From Phascolomyces articulosus (taxonomy: Eukaryota; Mucoromycota; Mucoromycetes; Mucorales; Lichtheimiaceae): DNA of 64,000 nucleotides. Position 1 is the first letter of the stretch; the number at the start of each line of letters is the position of its first letter. Location: the NCBI GenBank assembly GCA_025677815.1, contig JAIXMP010000005.1:682001-746000 (forward strand), in the 5' to 3' direction. This document shows, one piece after another, positions 24,172 to 35,639 of the stretch. Both the position numbers and the translations under genes were made by a program. The notes under the pieces are model-generated. The model worked only from the letters and a program-made list of their open reading frames with translations, did no database searches and was not told the DNA's origin.

Positions 24172-27100
24172 AAATTTTCTGTTGTATGACATCACTTTCC
24201 TCCCCCTCCTTTTTTTATTTATAGACATGGCATCATGGTGATCAACGACGAGTCATGTCCATATTATCTCAATCACAACAAGGAGGTGCCAAAATTACAT
24301 TTGATAATAATGTTCGTAAAGATGATTCCCCTACACGCGTGACAGAAATATTCAGAGGACCTTCCCCTGGACGTGAGGATGCGACCACCACTACAACGAC
24401 AACCAGTGGGAGTGGTACGACTGCCACACCAACACGGATCAAACCATCCCGTCGAGGTACCATGAATAGTAATGACGTTCGAGTCACAGCTCAATTTACA
24501 ACCGAGAATGGTCAGAATTCACCTGGTATCATGGATGATGAAGATATGATGCTTGTCAGTTCAAGTACTGTGGACCCTGTTCCCATTAACAATAAATCAG
24601 GAAGTGGTAGTCGGCCGGATGGTCGTAGTAAATCCACTAATCCATCCCCTCGTCAAAATGCTGCTGGCAGCTGTCCATCCATCCATAAGCATTCTGGTAA
24701 TAGTGATTTAATTCGTACCAGTTTTGGAAATGGTGTCGCAGGTAATAATATTACGACGCGGGGATCTCCTTCTCATACATGGTATAGTCGACTTACCAAT
24801 GCATCACGTAATGGATTGATTAATCCATGTAATCCGGCTGATTTCACCCTGATTTTTACTTCTCATTTACGTCGTTGGCTTCATGCATTACCACATGTGG
24901 ATCATTATGATGGGGCACGTGTTCATTGGCGATCTTTGACATCACCTGCATGTTTACCACTTACAACGGATTATTTCCCTTCCAATGAAGAGCTGAAGAA
25001 ACATTATAATCATTATATGTATACGGTATCTGCAAGTGAAGATGTCAATTTATATCAAGCTGGAGATCGTACTTTATCAGAGCATATCAAGACAGCCAAT
25101 TTGTTGACGGAAATGATCAGTCAACGGTTAGCTCAAGGGTTTCAAATTATTGTGGATATTACGGCTTCTGGGCACCAGAAGCCTGTCAATAAAGTCTATG
25201 GTCATGGATTATCGGGTGAAAGTGGTGCTAGCGGTAGTGGTTCTGGTACAGGCATTGGTAGTGGAAGCGGTGGTGGTGGACCACCTCATAGTTCCAGTGG
25301 TATGGTAACAACGACAACGTCGGGAAGCAACCATGGTGGTAGTAATAGTGGTATCAAGGATGGCAAAGATATCAATGGTGGTCCGGGTATTACGGCCACA
25401 GGTAACACAGCTGTACCTGGTACAACAAGCAAAACACTCGGCACACTCCACGACGAAGCTGACAAGAACAAATGGAAACATATGGTATGGTGGTTATCCA
25501 TGGGACATCAGGTCCATCAATTGACCTTTGATTCCTCTGGACAAAATGTTGAAGTACGACGTTATGTCCGTACCATCAATTTCGATACCGAAAAAATTGC
25601 CTACAAATGTGCCATCTGGCCAAAAAATGTCGCTGGATATCGACCCAAAAGTCTTTCTTTTAGTTACCCAAGTTTATTGTATGCATGGAATTATTTGGAT
25701 CATTTGGTAGCCGGTTATCAAGAAGAATTAACTGACAATTTACGATTTTGGCGTGCACGGTTTATTGTGATTCCACGTGAAACATTACCTTCCAATGCTG
25801 CACCTGTGGGAGGCATGACATCTTCTCAAGACCATTTGGATGATGAAGAAAAACGATTGGCTTTGTTTGATACTTGGTTACAAAATTTACGCAAAGCGAA
25901 ATGGTTGACTCCACAAGAACGAGAGGAAATGCAAAAACGACGAAAGAGGGATTTAGGATATACTGATTTTGGATTAAGGATAACCACCATGGATCCATCT
26001 GCCTATGTGACTAGTGAAGCATTGAAGTCCGTTCAATCATCAGCTTCGCCCTCTTTTGGACAACATGGCAGTAGCGGTGGTACGAGTAGTCTCTTATCAT
26101 CGATTGTAGGTCAACCTTTGGGATTATCACGAGAATCCAAGAGTAAAGATATTGCCATGGCCATGCGTGATCCAAAAGCAGGTGTCAAAATGTTTGATCG
26201 ACGGTGGCATTTCAAGGTGTATCGGCATTCATTTGTCGGTAGTGAAATGGTTGATTGGGTGGTGGGCCAATTTGATGATATTAGTACACGCGAAGAAGCC
26301 GTTTCTTTGGGTAATGCCTTGATGGAACGAAATCCACCTTTGTTTGTGTCTTCCACCAACCGTCATGCATTTTTGGATGGTCATTACTTTTATCGATTAC
26401 ACTCTGAATTCATGCCAAGTCAACAACCTCAAAAGGCATGGTTCACCATGAATAATTCTTCTTTGGGCAAGAGCAAGACCCAATCTACATCCCCTTCAAC
26501 ACTTTCCATCAATAGCAAAGATACCAGTGCTTCCAATACAACGACAGGTGGAAGCAACAGTATTGCCGGTGGTGTTACAGGCGGAGGTGGACCTGGATCA
26601 GCAGGTGCAACAGCAGCAGGTTTAGGTGGTGGTAGTGGTGCTGGATCCGCCACAGGAGGATCTGTCACACCTGTTTTGGGAAGCGGTATTGGTAGTGGCA
26701 ATGCTTCATCACCTCAATCTCCACGACGATCCAAACCCACGATTGAATATGAGATGTCTCGATCCATGATTATCGATGTGGATCCATACAAAAAGAGTAA
26801 TCGACGAGAAACCGCTATTCTTCACTATGATACCCTTCACAATGCTTACAATTGTTACCATTTCCAACTCAACTGGCTTGGTTGTACTGCACAGTTGGTC
26901 CAAGAACTGGTTCAAAATTGGAGTCGACAAGCTGAACGGTGTGGTTTACTCGTCGTAGAGGGATCCGTAGATCAAGCCTATGATGACTCTGAAAACAACA
27001 ACCCATTCCAATGCCCTGTGGCCATTAATTTAGCAGCTAAACCTCCACCTGTGTCTGAACTCAATGCGCGATACGAAGTCCCAGATAACTTTTATGCTGT

Positions 27101-27989
27101 AGCACTTGTACGTCATCTGGGATTTGTTTTGGATGTGGAAGCAGATGACAAGTTTGAAAGAGCCAAGGCAGAAGGTGTCCAAGTTGAATATACTTATATC
27201 AAAGAAGCTTACAAGTATGATCAATACATTCATCGATCTGGTGTTTCTTTTGTACAGATCCGACCCAACAATGAAGGGTTTTATTGGGTCAACAATCGAT
27301 TGTATACCAACCATACACCCGCTTTGGTATTAAGTCGTAGTCGGAAACAAGGATCTTCTACCCTGGTTCATCCAGAAGTATTAAGACAAAACTTCCAAGA
27401 ATTTTGTTCGGATGCACAGCGATTGGAGGCTTTCTGGGAGGCCACAAGAAATAATTTGGTATCAGAAGATTTGCAAGATAATTGGGCATTTGAAAATGCT
27501 CGGGTCCCTTCAATTGATACAACATTGACTGAAGATACTGCTTCCACAGCACCTACTACAGCTGCTACAGACGATGATTCACAGCATCAATTACCAACAG
27601 CAGTAACAACCCCATTAGAATCCACAGAAATTAATGCTGCAGCAGCGGCTGCAGCCGCTGCTGCCATCGGTGCTACAGGATCAGTAACATCACCTAATAT
27701 AGGTACTACTATTAAAGTACCAGCTAATCAGTATATCACAACAACTCCTAGCACAACAACGACAACGACAACGACACCTATTACATCAAAAACTACTCCT
27801 TCACGTTCTAATAGTATGGATACCCATCATCTTCACCATAACAACACCAAACCCAAACTTTCACCGAATAGTGCTACTACCCCTACTACTTCTTCAAATT
27901 CGAATAATAATAACAACAATGGTAGTACTAATAGTAGTACTAATAATAACAACAACAATAATAATAGTAATAATAATTTGGATGTATAA
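21572..27989 (+). CDS. IML1: IML1/DEPDC5, catalytic subunit of SEACIT/GATOR1 (5 exons, 1986 aa)
   Basis: Negative regulator of TORC1: in yeast and animals this subunit, with Npr2 and Npr3, promotes GTP hydrolysis on the Gtr/Rag GTPases at the vacuole/lysosome when amino acids are low. Exons 21572-21886, 22014-22082, 22170-22355, 22457-24082 and 24225-27989 join in frame to 1986 residues. The N-terminal domain is recognisable (ISLWFHD, NPDHFANFRNGQLLRIHF), followed by the SHEN-type region (EKKILFAGVIKATVRRQFI, ARMIFRSSS-like patch, LFIQLSREMWEF) and FDDISTREEAV within the DEP domain (about residues 1375-1460, DRRWHFKVYRHSFVGSEMVDW). A conserved C-terminal domain follows (AILHYDTLHNAYNCYHFQLNW). 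Insertions are Gln-, Thr- and Gly/Ser-rich, and the C-terminus is poly-Asn. Intron 4 holds a 30-base A run. Neighbour bHLH gene converges from the right. Confidence 0.93.
24140..24169 (+). repeat. Poly(A) run of 30 in IML1 intron 4
   Basis: An uninterrupted stretch of 30 A residues lies between the GTAAGA donor at 24083 and the acceptor at 24224. It is the longest mononucleotide run I see in the window. It could be a simple slippage product; no target-site duplication is evident around it. Confidence 0.9.
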
Positions 27990-28247
27990 TAATATGATTT
28001 CGAAAAGAAAGAAAAAGATGAAAATATAATTATTATTAAATAAAATTTAATTATAAAAATGAAGAAAGAGTATGTGCGTGAAAGAAAGAAAGAAGAAAAA
28101 ACGTGTGTAATGTGTGTGTGTTTGTGTGAAATAATAATTAGTTAATAGTGGATTGATTTGTTTGCTTGTTATGGAGGAGAGTAATCAACTGATTGAAGAA
28201 TCAAAAAAGCAAATAGAAAAATATACACGTTACAAAGATTTAAAAAA

Positions 28248-29509
28248 TTATGAATCTCTGTACAATTGAGCACCAATAGGTGCAGTTGTTATTGAAGAAG
28301 AAAGTGATAATGGTGAAGCTGTCGTGGTAGTGGTAGAAGTATTAGGAACGGGAGGAGGGGCAGTCGTAGTAGTAGTATAAAGTGAAGAAGGATCTTGTTG
28401 TAAAGTAATACTTGCTTGGAACCTAGATGATAGTCATGATAAATCAATCAAAATGAATTATTTGTTTTCTTTTTTCTCTTAGACTCATCTTATAATTGTA
28501 ACTTACTTTCTTAATTGTTCATTTTCTTGAACAAGTCGTTCAAGTTCAGCTAATATGGATACTTGAGTATTTTTCAAATGTTGAATATGTTGAACAGCTA
28601 TTATAATATATAGAACGTGTTGTGATAGATAAGTATATTTTTTTTTTACTTCCCTTCCTCCTTTTATATAGGATGAGTGATAAATATAGAGTCTATCATG
28701 GGTGATATAGAGTTGTATAGTAGGTGTTTTTATCTCCTCTTATCTCTCCTCAATTATTTTTATTTTTTCTTTCCCCTCATTATTTCTGTAAGATTCCTTG
28801 GAGAAATATTGAAATTCTACTTACTTCGATGCAATAGAGCCACTTTACTCATTTTCTTGTTAAGACAAGCTGGTAATTGATTCCGTAACTCCTCAAAACC
28901 ATCCTTAATTTGTGCACGACGTTTTTGTTCGGACTGAATATGTATTTGCCTTCGAATCTCGACAGAGGATGTTGATTTACCTCCACCTCCATGACCAAGA
29001 TCCGTATTGTTATTATTATTGTGATTATTCGTATTAAGATGATTGTTATTCATATTAGAGTTGGTGTTATTGTTTCTATATAATATAAATATTTAATTAG
29101 TAAGTGATCAATAGATTCTTAGTAGAGTGTAAAGATTCAATGTAATGAATATGATTATTTACTGAAAAGATTTAGGTCTACGACGTTGCTGTTGTTGTGG
29201 TGGTTGTGGTTGTTGATGATGTTTTTTACTGTTATGGGTAGGTTCTTCTTCCCCAGGAAATAAAAATCCACTTAAATCTTCGGTTTTTGTAGGTGTCAAT
29301 GGTGATATTGGACTTGAAGAAGTGGATGGTTCACGACCCATAGGTAATGATGTCCACATTAAAGGGTCTACTTTTGTAAAGAATTAAGAGAAAGAGAGAG
29401 AGATAGGTAAATATGAAATCCATGTTTTTTTTTTCGTATATATTATTATTTCATTACCTGCAGCTGCACTATAAAGCAAGCCGTCGTCTCTTGTTGAAAA
29501 ATCATTCAT
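28248..29509 (-). CDS. bHLH-leucine zipper transcription factor, MLX/Mondo-like (5 exons, 258 aa)
   Basis: Sequence-specific E-box factor. Minus-strand exons 29509-29458, 29370-29163, 29075-28825, 28597-28507 and 28422-28248 join in frame to 258 residues. The basic region HIQSEQKRRAQIKDGFEEL has the His-Glu-Arg arrangement (H...E..RR) of CACGTG/CANNTG binders. It continues through loop and helix 2 (MSKVALLHRTVQHIQHL) across the exon 3/4 junction into a heptad zipper (ILAELERLVQENEQLRK). The AEQKRR-like, IK-GF and SKA-LL-T positions resemble MLX/Mondo and SREBP-type factors more than MYC. The N-terminus is Ser/Pro/Gln-rich (GREPSTSSSPISPLTP) and the tail is Thr/Ser/Pro-rich, likely transactivation or phosphorylation regions. 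Partner and targets are unknown. Confidence 0.88.
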
Positions 29510-31202
29510 GACAAAAATGGTATTAGATCATGTAATAAAAAAAAAAGAAAAAAGAATCATGATCATATTTATATAGGTATATTTATACCAAAAATATAAT
29601 AATTCAGTAGGAGATACCAGAAGTTTTTTGACTTTTTAACCCCCCATTCGATTTCTCTCCCCAAGTTGCTTATATATAAAGAACAAAGAGCGAAACGAAC
29701 AAGAGGGGAATACATATATGATATATATATATATATAAAGAAGAAGAACATTATGATGATGAAGATGAAGAAGAGGAAGTGAAAAAAGAAGGAGGGGAAG
29801 GGGGAGGGGTAAAGAAAGAAAGAAATGAGGAGGAAAGAGGAGTTGGTAAAAAAAAAAAAAAAAGAAAGGGAAAAGAAAAAAGTGTCATGGGGACCTATAG
29901 GAGCAAACAAAAGAATAAAACGTCTTTGAAACTGAGTATATAAGTCGAAATTGTCAACCAAGAGTATATATAAAGGAGAATAAGTAAAGGAATGAGTAGC
30001 CAGTAATAAGTAATCTATATATAAAATATAACTAATAACAGTATATAGAACTAGGAGTATATTATGAAATCCACTTAGTTTCTGTTGTTCTTGTTTTTAC
30101 AATATATATACTCTATGATATATTTTTATTATAGTTATTATTAGTATAAATGCCTGGATTAATACATACTATTATTATAAGAGAAGAGTAGGAGAAAAAG
30201 AACAAGAATAACAAGAGGATCGAGGGATTAATACCAATAATAAAATAAATGATGTTAAAAATATATAACAATAAATAAAATGCGGACAACATGTAAAAAT
30301 AAAGTGAGTATGTGTATATATGGATACAACATGTATGTATTATAAATCTTATTCAATTTAACAAAGAAAATGTTGATTTTTTTTCTGGATATGCGTAGTA
30401 TGTTACGTATTACGTACGTAAGGAGAAGAAGAAGTCTATGTACAATCTAAGTTGACAAAAAAAAAAGAAACAATAATGATAAGTGATCTGTATTATTCTA
30501 TACTGTTATTAACATAGAAATTATATAATTACTATATACGTATACATATACTATGTATTTTATATATTTGTAACCTTATATTATATAAAATAAGTTCTAT
30601 ATGCAAATGCACGTACACACGTACACTATGATCTACGATTTGAATATTTGTTTTTTTTTTTTGCTCCCCAATTTTTTTATAGATTTAGGGGCTTTTTTTA
30701 TATAGAGTAGTCAGTAATATAATAGAACAAAGTCTCAGTCACAGGAGCATTGTTTGATCCCTGATTCACATAACAAAAGAAAAGAACCGATCCGAACTAA
30801 CTAAATATTATAAGGTATTCCTTTATCATTATCAATTGTATAAAATCTTGTCCATAGGGTGGTGTTTATTGTTATTACTATCCTATAAATAATTTGGATA
30901 AGGAGAGGGAGAGGAGTTGAGTCCATTTACTAAAGAATAAGTGCTACTGTATCAGTACTTTGTATTTTGAAAATGAAATTCATTCAAAATAATAAAAGAC
31001 GAATCAAGCTGCGCAAGTTAATATCATGATTGAAATGAAATTTGGTTGTGTGACAAATTAATCAATTTTTGCATGACTTAAAAAACTTCACTCAAAAAAA
31101 AAAAAAGATGAAGTAAAATGAAATCATCTTATACATCAATCTTTTTTGACGTGTTTTCCTCCTTTTATCAAAACAAACATATAACCTGTATAAAAAAACA
31201 AG
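29510..31202. other. Divergent spacer between bHLH gene and small Q-rich gene; polypurine tract
   Basis: No gene is supported. The plus strand carries an almost pure purine block at 29738-29883 (GAA, GGGGAAGGGGGAGGGG, A15), only a few hundred bases upstream of the bHLH start. A perfect TTACGTACGTAA palindrome sits at 30410-30421. The rest is TATA/AATA-rich. A 130-codon minus frame at 29569-29961 is only the pyrimidine reading of this tract and was discarded. Confidence 0.55.
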
Positions 31203-31612
31203 ATGGCTGATAAGCCAACGCCACCTTCTGGTGCTGGTCAACAACCCAAAGAGCAACAACAACATGGTACGTACAATGTCATGAAACACCATGGGAAAAA
31301 AATGATCCATTTGATTATTCATTAAAACTGTATATGTTTTTATTAGGACGACAAGAACAACGGGTCCCTTCGCTTAATATGGATGCTGCAATGGGTCCAC
31401 CTTCGGAACATCTCAATAATGAAAATCAACTCTTTTATCAAAGATGTCAGCAACTTTATAATAATACAAGTTCTAATCAACAAACATTACGAGAACATAT
31501 CAATACCACTGTTCCTATCCGCTTAGCCATGTTGGCTCATTTGTTCCAAGGTATTGATAGTATGGGTCATCAACAGCAGCAATCTGGACAACAAGAAAGA
31601 CAACAACGTTAA
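31203..31612 (+). CDS. Small Gln-rich protein of unknown function, 109 aa, 2 exons
   Basis: Exon 1 (31203-31266) begins MADKPTPPSGAGQQPKEQ and ends at a GTACGT donor. Exon 2 (31347-31612) follows a TTTTATTAG acceptor and stays in frame to the stop. Gln-rich ends flank an ordered, probably helical centre: NNENQLFYQRCQQLYNNTSS, then LREHINTTVPIRLAMLAHLF. That centre looks like a short helical-bundle or coiled-coil subunit, but I recognise no family. No signal peptide or membrane segment is visible. The start codon follows a TATAAAAAAACAAG leader like other genes here. Confidence 0.65.
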
Positions 31613-32432
31613 ATCAGTGAACAACAAAAAAGTATTGATCACCCACATGAACATCGAAGTCAAGGACAATAGTAGTAGTCATATTAGTATCATTAGGAAC
31701 TCTATTCTATACTCCACAGCAGAGTAATTTGTTGTTGTATTATGTCACTTTATGCAAACACATCCCCCACGATTAGTTTTCTTTTTAATTTCTAAAAAAA
31801 ACGCCATTATTACTTATAAACCATAGCTTGTATAATTTACTCATTGAATATATAAAACTTTCGACTTTTATTAAAATATTTTGCTCTCGAAAGTGATTGT
31901 GCTCTATAGTATCACTTTATAAATATTCATGTCTGATATAATCAAAACTATTCCTGCAAAAGGAAAATATATAATTTACAGCATCCTTCTCCTGCTTCTC
32001 TCCTTTCTTATGCATAGAGACAAACAAATAAACACAGTGACACCACTCAACAATAACAATCCTCATGGTTCATTTCTTTAAAGGGAAAACAGAATCATAG
32101 CTATTGATAGATCCCTATTTTTTTTTTTTTTTTTTTGCTTTGTTTTACCATCTGTTTTATATTAAATGCTTTTTTTTTTGCGGGAGGATGTGAAAAGAGA
32201 GAGAATGTGCCTATGAATGAAGAGGGAACGAAAAGGAAAAAAAGAGGATGGAAAAGAAAATACAAGTGAAAAAAAATGATATATCTATCTAATAACGAAG
32301 AAAAAAAAGCCAGCAAAAAAAAAAGAAAAAATAATAATAACAAAATTCTATATACTTTTATATATATGTATACGACTTCTCATCGACCATGGGGAACCCT
32401 TTTGTTTTTAATATATATATATATCTATATGA
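31613..32432. other. Convergent intergenic spacer
   Basis: Contains the 3' ends of the small Q-rich gene (+) and the PPR gene (-). It includes A/T runs (32119-32136, 32171-32179) and AATAAA-like sites. I see no gene; short frames in the 32.1-32.4 kb region are homopolymer-driven. Confidence 0.5.
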
Positions 32433-34267
32433 TTATTGTTGCCACAACGCTCTTGTTCTTGTAGTAACAGCATAGCCAAATGTTTCCATTTCTTCCAAAG
32501 CCATATGGAATCGTGGATCATTAGCAGCAGCCAATTTTCTTGTAAGGATATCATAACAAGATTGTGGTGGGATCACACCATAACTCTTCATTTCTTCAAG
32601 ATAAGAGAATGCATCTTCATAATTCCTTTGAGTACATGATAAAGCAATCATCTTGGTGTAGGTTTCGACATTGGGCATCACGCTAACCTTCTTCATTTCC
32701 TTGATCACTACATTACCCATCCCCTTGTTGGCCGTTTGAACACATGCTTCAAGTACAGCGTTATAGGTATCTACATCAGGGACCACATCCAAATTCTTGG
32801 CTTCACGGTAGGTAGCAACGGTACGTTGTAAATCCTTGGCTTCAGCACATGCTTCTACAATTGCATTAAAAGCAGTAACATCCACATTGCGACCTTCATT
32901 TTTCAATTCTTCAAGAAGATAATAAGCATTATCGATAGCATCGATGTTGTCCCGTAAATGACGACGGATCAAAAGGGTTGTACGGGAGCTAGGTGCTACA
33001 CCTGAGACACGCATAATATCCAATACATTGAATGCACTCTTTAAATCCTTCTTGACCACAAATGCTTCCATCAAAGGTGAAAAGTAATATTCCTTGTAAG
33101 GGAATCCGCTGGTGGATAATTGACGAATAACATCCGTTGCCAATTTAGCATCACCCGATTTGGCAGCCACTCTTAAAACATCCAAACAAGTGCCTTCATC
33201 GGGACGCATACCATAGCTATTGATAGCTTTGTCCCAACAATATTCTACTTGTTCATGGGCATCGTTGAAAGCGGAGGTACGCAATACTTCCAAATACATA
33301 CGTGGGTTACTAACAGCGACCATGTCTGCTTCCTCAGCTTCCTTGAGTAATGCAAAAGCTGTTTCGGATTCATGCAATTGTGAACAACTACCAATCACCA
33401 TGGTATAACATACAGCATTGGGTTGGATTCCTTCAGCCTTCATTTTTTCCATAATATCCAAAGCGTGTTCAATAGCATTGATGGTACAGGCGCCGCGTAA
33501 CAAATGAGTATAAGATGTAAGGGATAATGAGACGTTATTTTGTTTCATATCTTCAATAACTTCAGCTTGATTTCGTAATTGTCCCGTAATACCAAATGCC
33601 TTTTGTTATTAATAAATTATCCATTGACTATTAGATATTGATATATATTTACATATACAACCATCCACCTTTCCCTTTATTTTTGTCCGTGTAGATGCGT
33701 GATCTACATGCGTCACTTTTTTTTTCTTCTTTTCATACCTCAAGCATTGTGTTATAACTTTCCAAAGTAGGTTTCACATCATTTTTTTTCATATCACGTA
33801 AAGTCTTCAATACACCATGATCATTACGAGCACGCATATAAGCTGCCAAAAGAGCATTGTATGTGTTCAAGTCGAATTTAAGTCCTTTGGATTTGATTTC
33901 GTTGGTAATGGCAAGTACTTCTTGTAACACACGTTTTGGACTAGAACGGTATCGCAACTTTTCAGATAATCGTTTATTAAATGTAGCGAGAGGTGCTGTT
34001 GGGTGGTTATAGGTAATTAAAGTAGACGCGAAATCGGTATTGGATAGAGTACTATCTGTGCCATTGAATCCTATAATAGATAAAAAAAAGTTTTAGGAAC
34101 ACTCTATGAGTTACAAAAAAAACAACAACAACAAAAGGCACGGAGGGTGGAAAGGACGAAAAAGGGGAATGAAAGCAATTCAATAGAATGCACAACTTAC
34201 TTCGAGAAACAAGTTGAGGGCGATGAATAAGTGTTCGACAACAACGCAAGTGGCTCAATCGATGCAT
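32433..34267 (-). CDS. Pentatricopeptide-repeat protein, probably mitochondrial (3 exons, 521 aa)
   Basis: PPR proteins bind organellar RNA and act in its processing, stability or translation. Minus-strand exons 34267-34201, 34070-33739 and 33599-32433 join in frame to 521 residues. The start MHRLSHLRCCRTLIHRPQLV is Arg-rich with no acids, a typical mitochondrial presequence. PPR-like 35-residue units run through the protein: FDLNTYNALLAAYMRARND, VKPTLESYNTMLEAF, LTSYTHLLRGACTINAIEHA, IQPNAVCYTMVIGSCSQL, VDVTAFNAIVEACAEAKDL, VVPDVDTYNAVLEACVQTA and VMPNVETYTKMIALS. About ten to twelve helical pairs are present. I cannot tell which fungal PPR orthologue this is or its RNA target. Confidence 0.9.
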
Positions 34268-35639
34268 AGTTTTTGTGTTATAGAATGTTGTCCTTAAAAA
34301 ACAAGCGACAGGGAGGAAAGAATGGAGAAAGCCACCTTCAAAAAAGTAATCGGAGTTTTATAAATGCAACTTTGACACTTCAAGATCGACTATTATCATT
34401 TTCGAATAATAACTCTATTAAATACATGTATGCAACATAACAACTTTGTTTGCATGAGGAGGAAATGAAGGGGAGTTATTGGGGGAAAAGAGTAGTAGCT
34501 GCGGAAGGATCATTTAAACTTAAGAGCTATTAGGAGAAAAACAAATTCAAGGTTGGCAGATTATTCCTTTTTTTTTTTTTTGTTCCGTCCTAACAGTGTA
34601 CTCCTTTATCATAATAACTCAGTATTATTGCGATTCAGCTATAGGAATGGTAGCAGTAGTAGTATCGATATAAAGTTAAATCCCTGATTTACTCTGGATC
34701 TACCGTAATAAATTTGTCTACGCTTATTATGATATATATGTAACATTCTTCTGTTTTCTATGCATTTTTTTCACTTATAATTATTAATGAATCGCCACTA
34801 ATTTAAATGAGAACGAATAATCTTTTTGGTGTATTATATCTATCATATAAATAATTGCAGCCGTTGTCGTTTATTTCTATCCAGTAAAAAGTAATTTACA
34901 ATAATACATTCTACTTTATCTCTTATTCTTCTATTGCAAGTACCCAGTAGTAATAGCCCGTAATATCTTTCTATGCATTGATTGAGATGAATATTTATAA
35001 TAAGTATATTAAGGTTCTTTTTCTCCAAAGCTAATTACCATATATATATTATATATCTATTGTAACTTTAATTGTAGATCAGAATGTTCCTTCTTCTTAT
35101 ATGCAAGATCAACATAGTATTTTTCCTCCTCTCCTTGTCAAAAAAATAAAAAAAAAACTCCTTCTCTTTTTTATTCTTATTTTAATCGTTATTATAATAC
35201 AATAATACATAAAACTAACAAATAAAAAAAAATTGGTTCCTTTTTTTATAATATATGAAATGAAAGTTTTCCCGGTTCCTGGAATAATGGTGGGTCTAAA
35301 ATTTGTAATATATTACTGGGTAGACATGGCAAAAGATCTATTCATCTTTTTTATTATTACATATACATAAAAAGTTTTATATATATATATATATATATAT
35401 ATCATAATAGCATATAGATTAAGTTATAATCATCTATATAAAATAATAGAATATATTTGGTGTTAATTTATAATAATCAGCCATCCACTATTATATAAGT
35501 ATTACAGTAACTCCATTGGGCAGTCTTAACTTTTCTTGAGAAATGACCCAAAGTAATTTAAAGGTATTCCTTTTTCAGAAGCAATCATCATGTATTTAAG
35601 ACCAGCCACAGTCGTTGCTTCCTCCTCCTGATGGCGATT
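34268..35639. other. AT-rich intergenic region with an 18S-rRNA-end-like 16-mer
   Basis: No gene is supported. Sequence upstream of the PPR gene includes CTGCGGAAGGATCATT at 34499-34514, identical to the near-universal last bases of 18S rRNA before ITS1; flanking bases do not clearly match. The rest consists of TATA and AAT runs, including (TA)n at 35382-35402. Confidence 0.5.

Noticed and set aside
25209..25501. Minus-strand frames opposite IML1
   Set aside because: Complement of Gly/Ser/Thr-coding repeats inside a confident exon of IML1.
29569..29961. 130-codon minus-strand frame rich in Phe/Ser/Leu
   Set aside because: It is the complementary reading of a polypurine tract and has no protein character.
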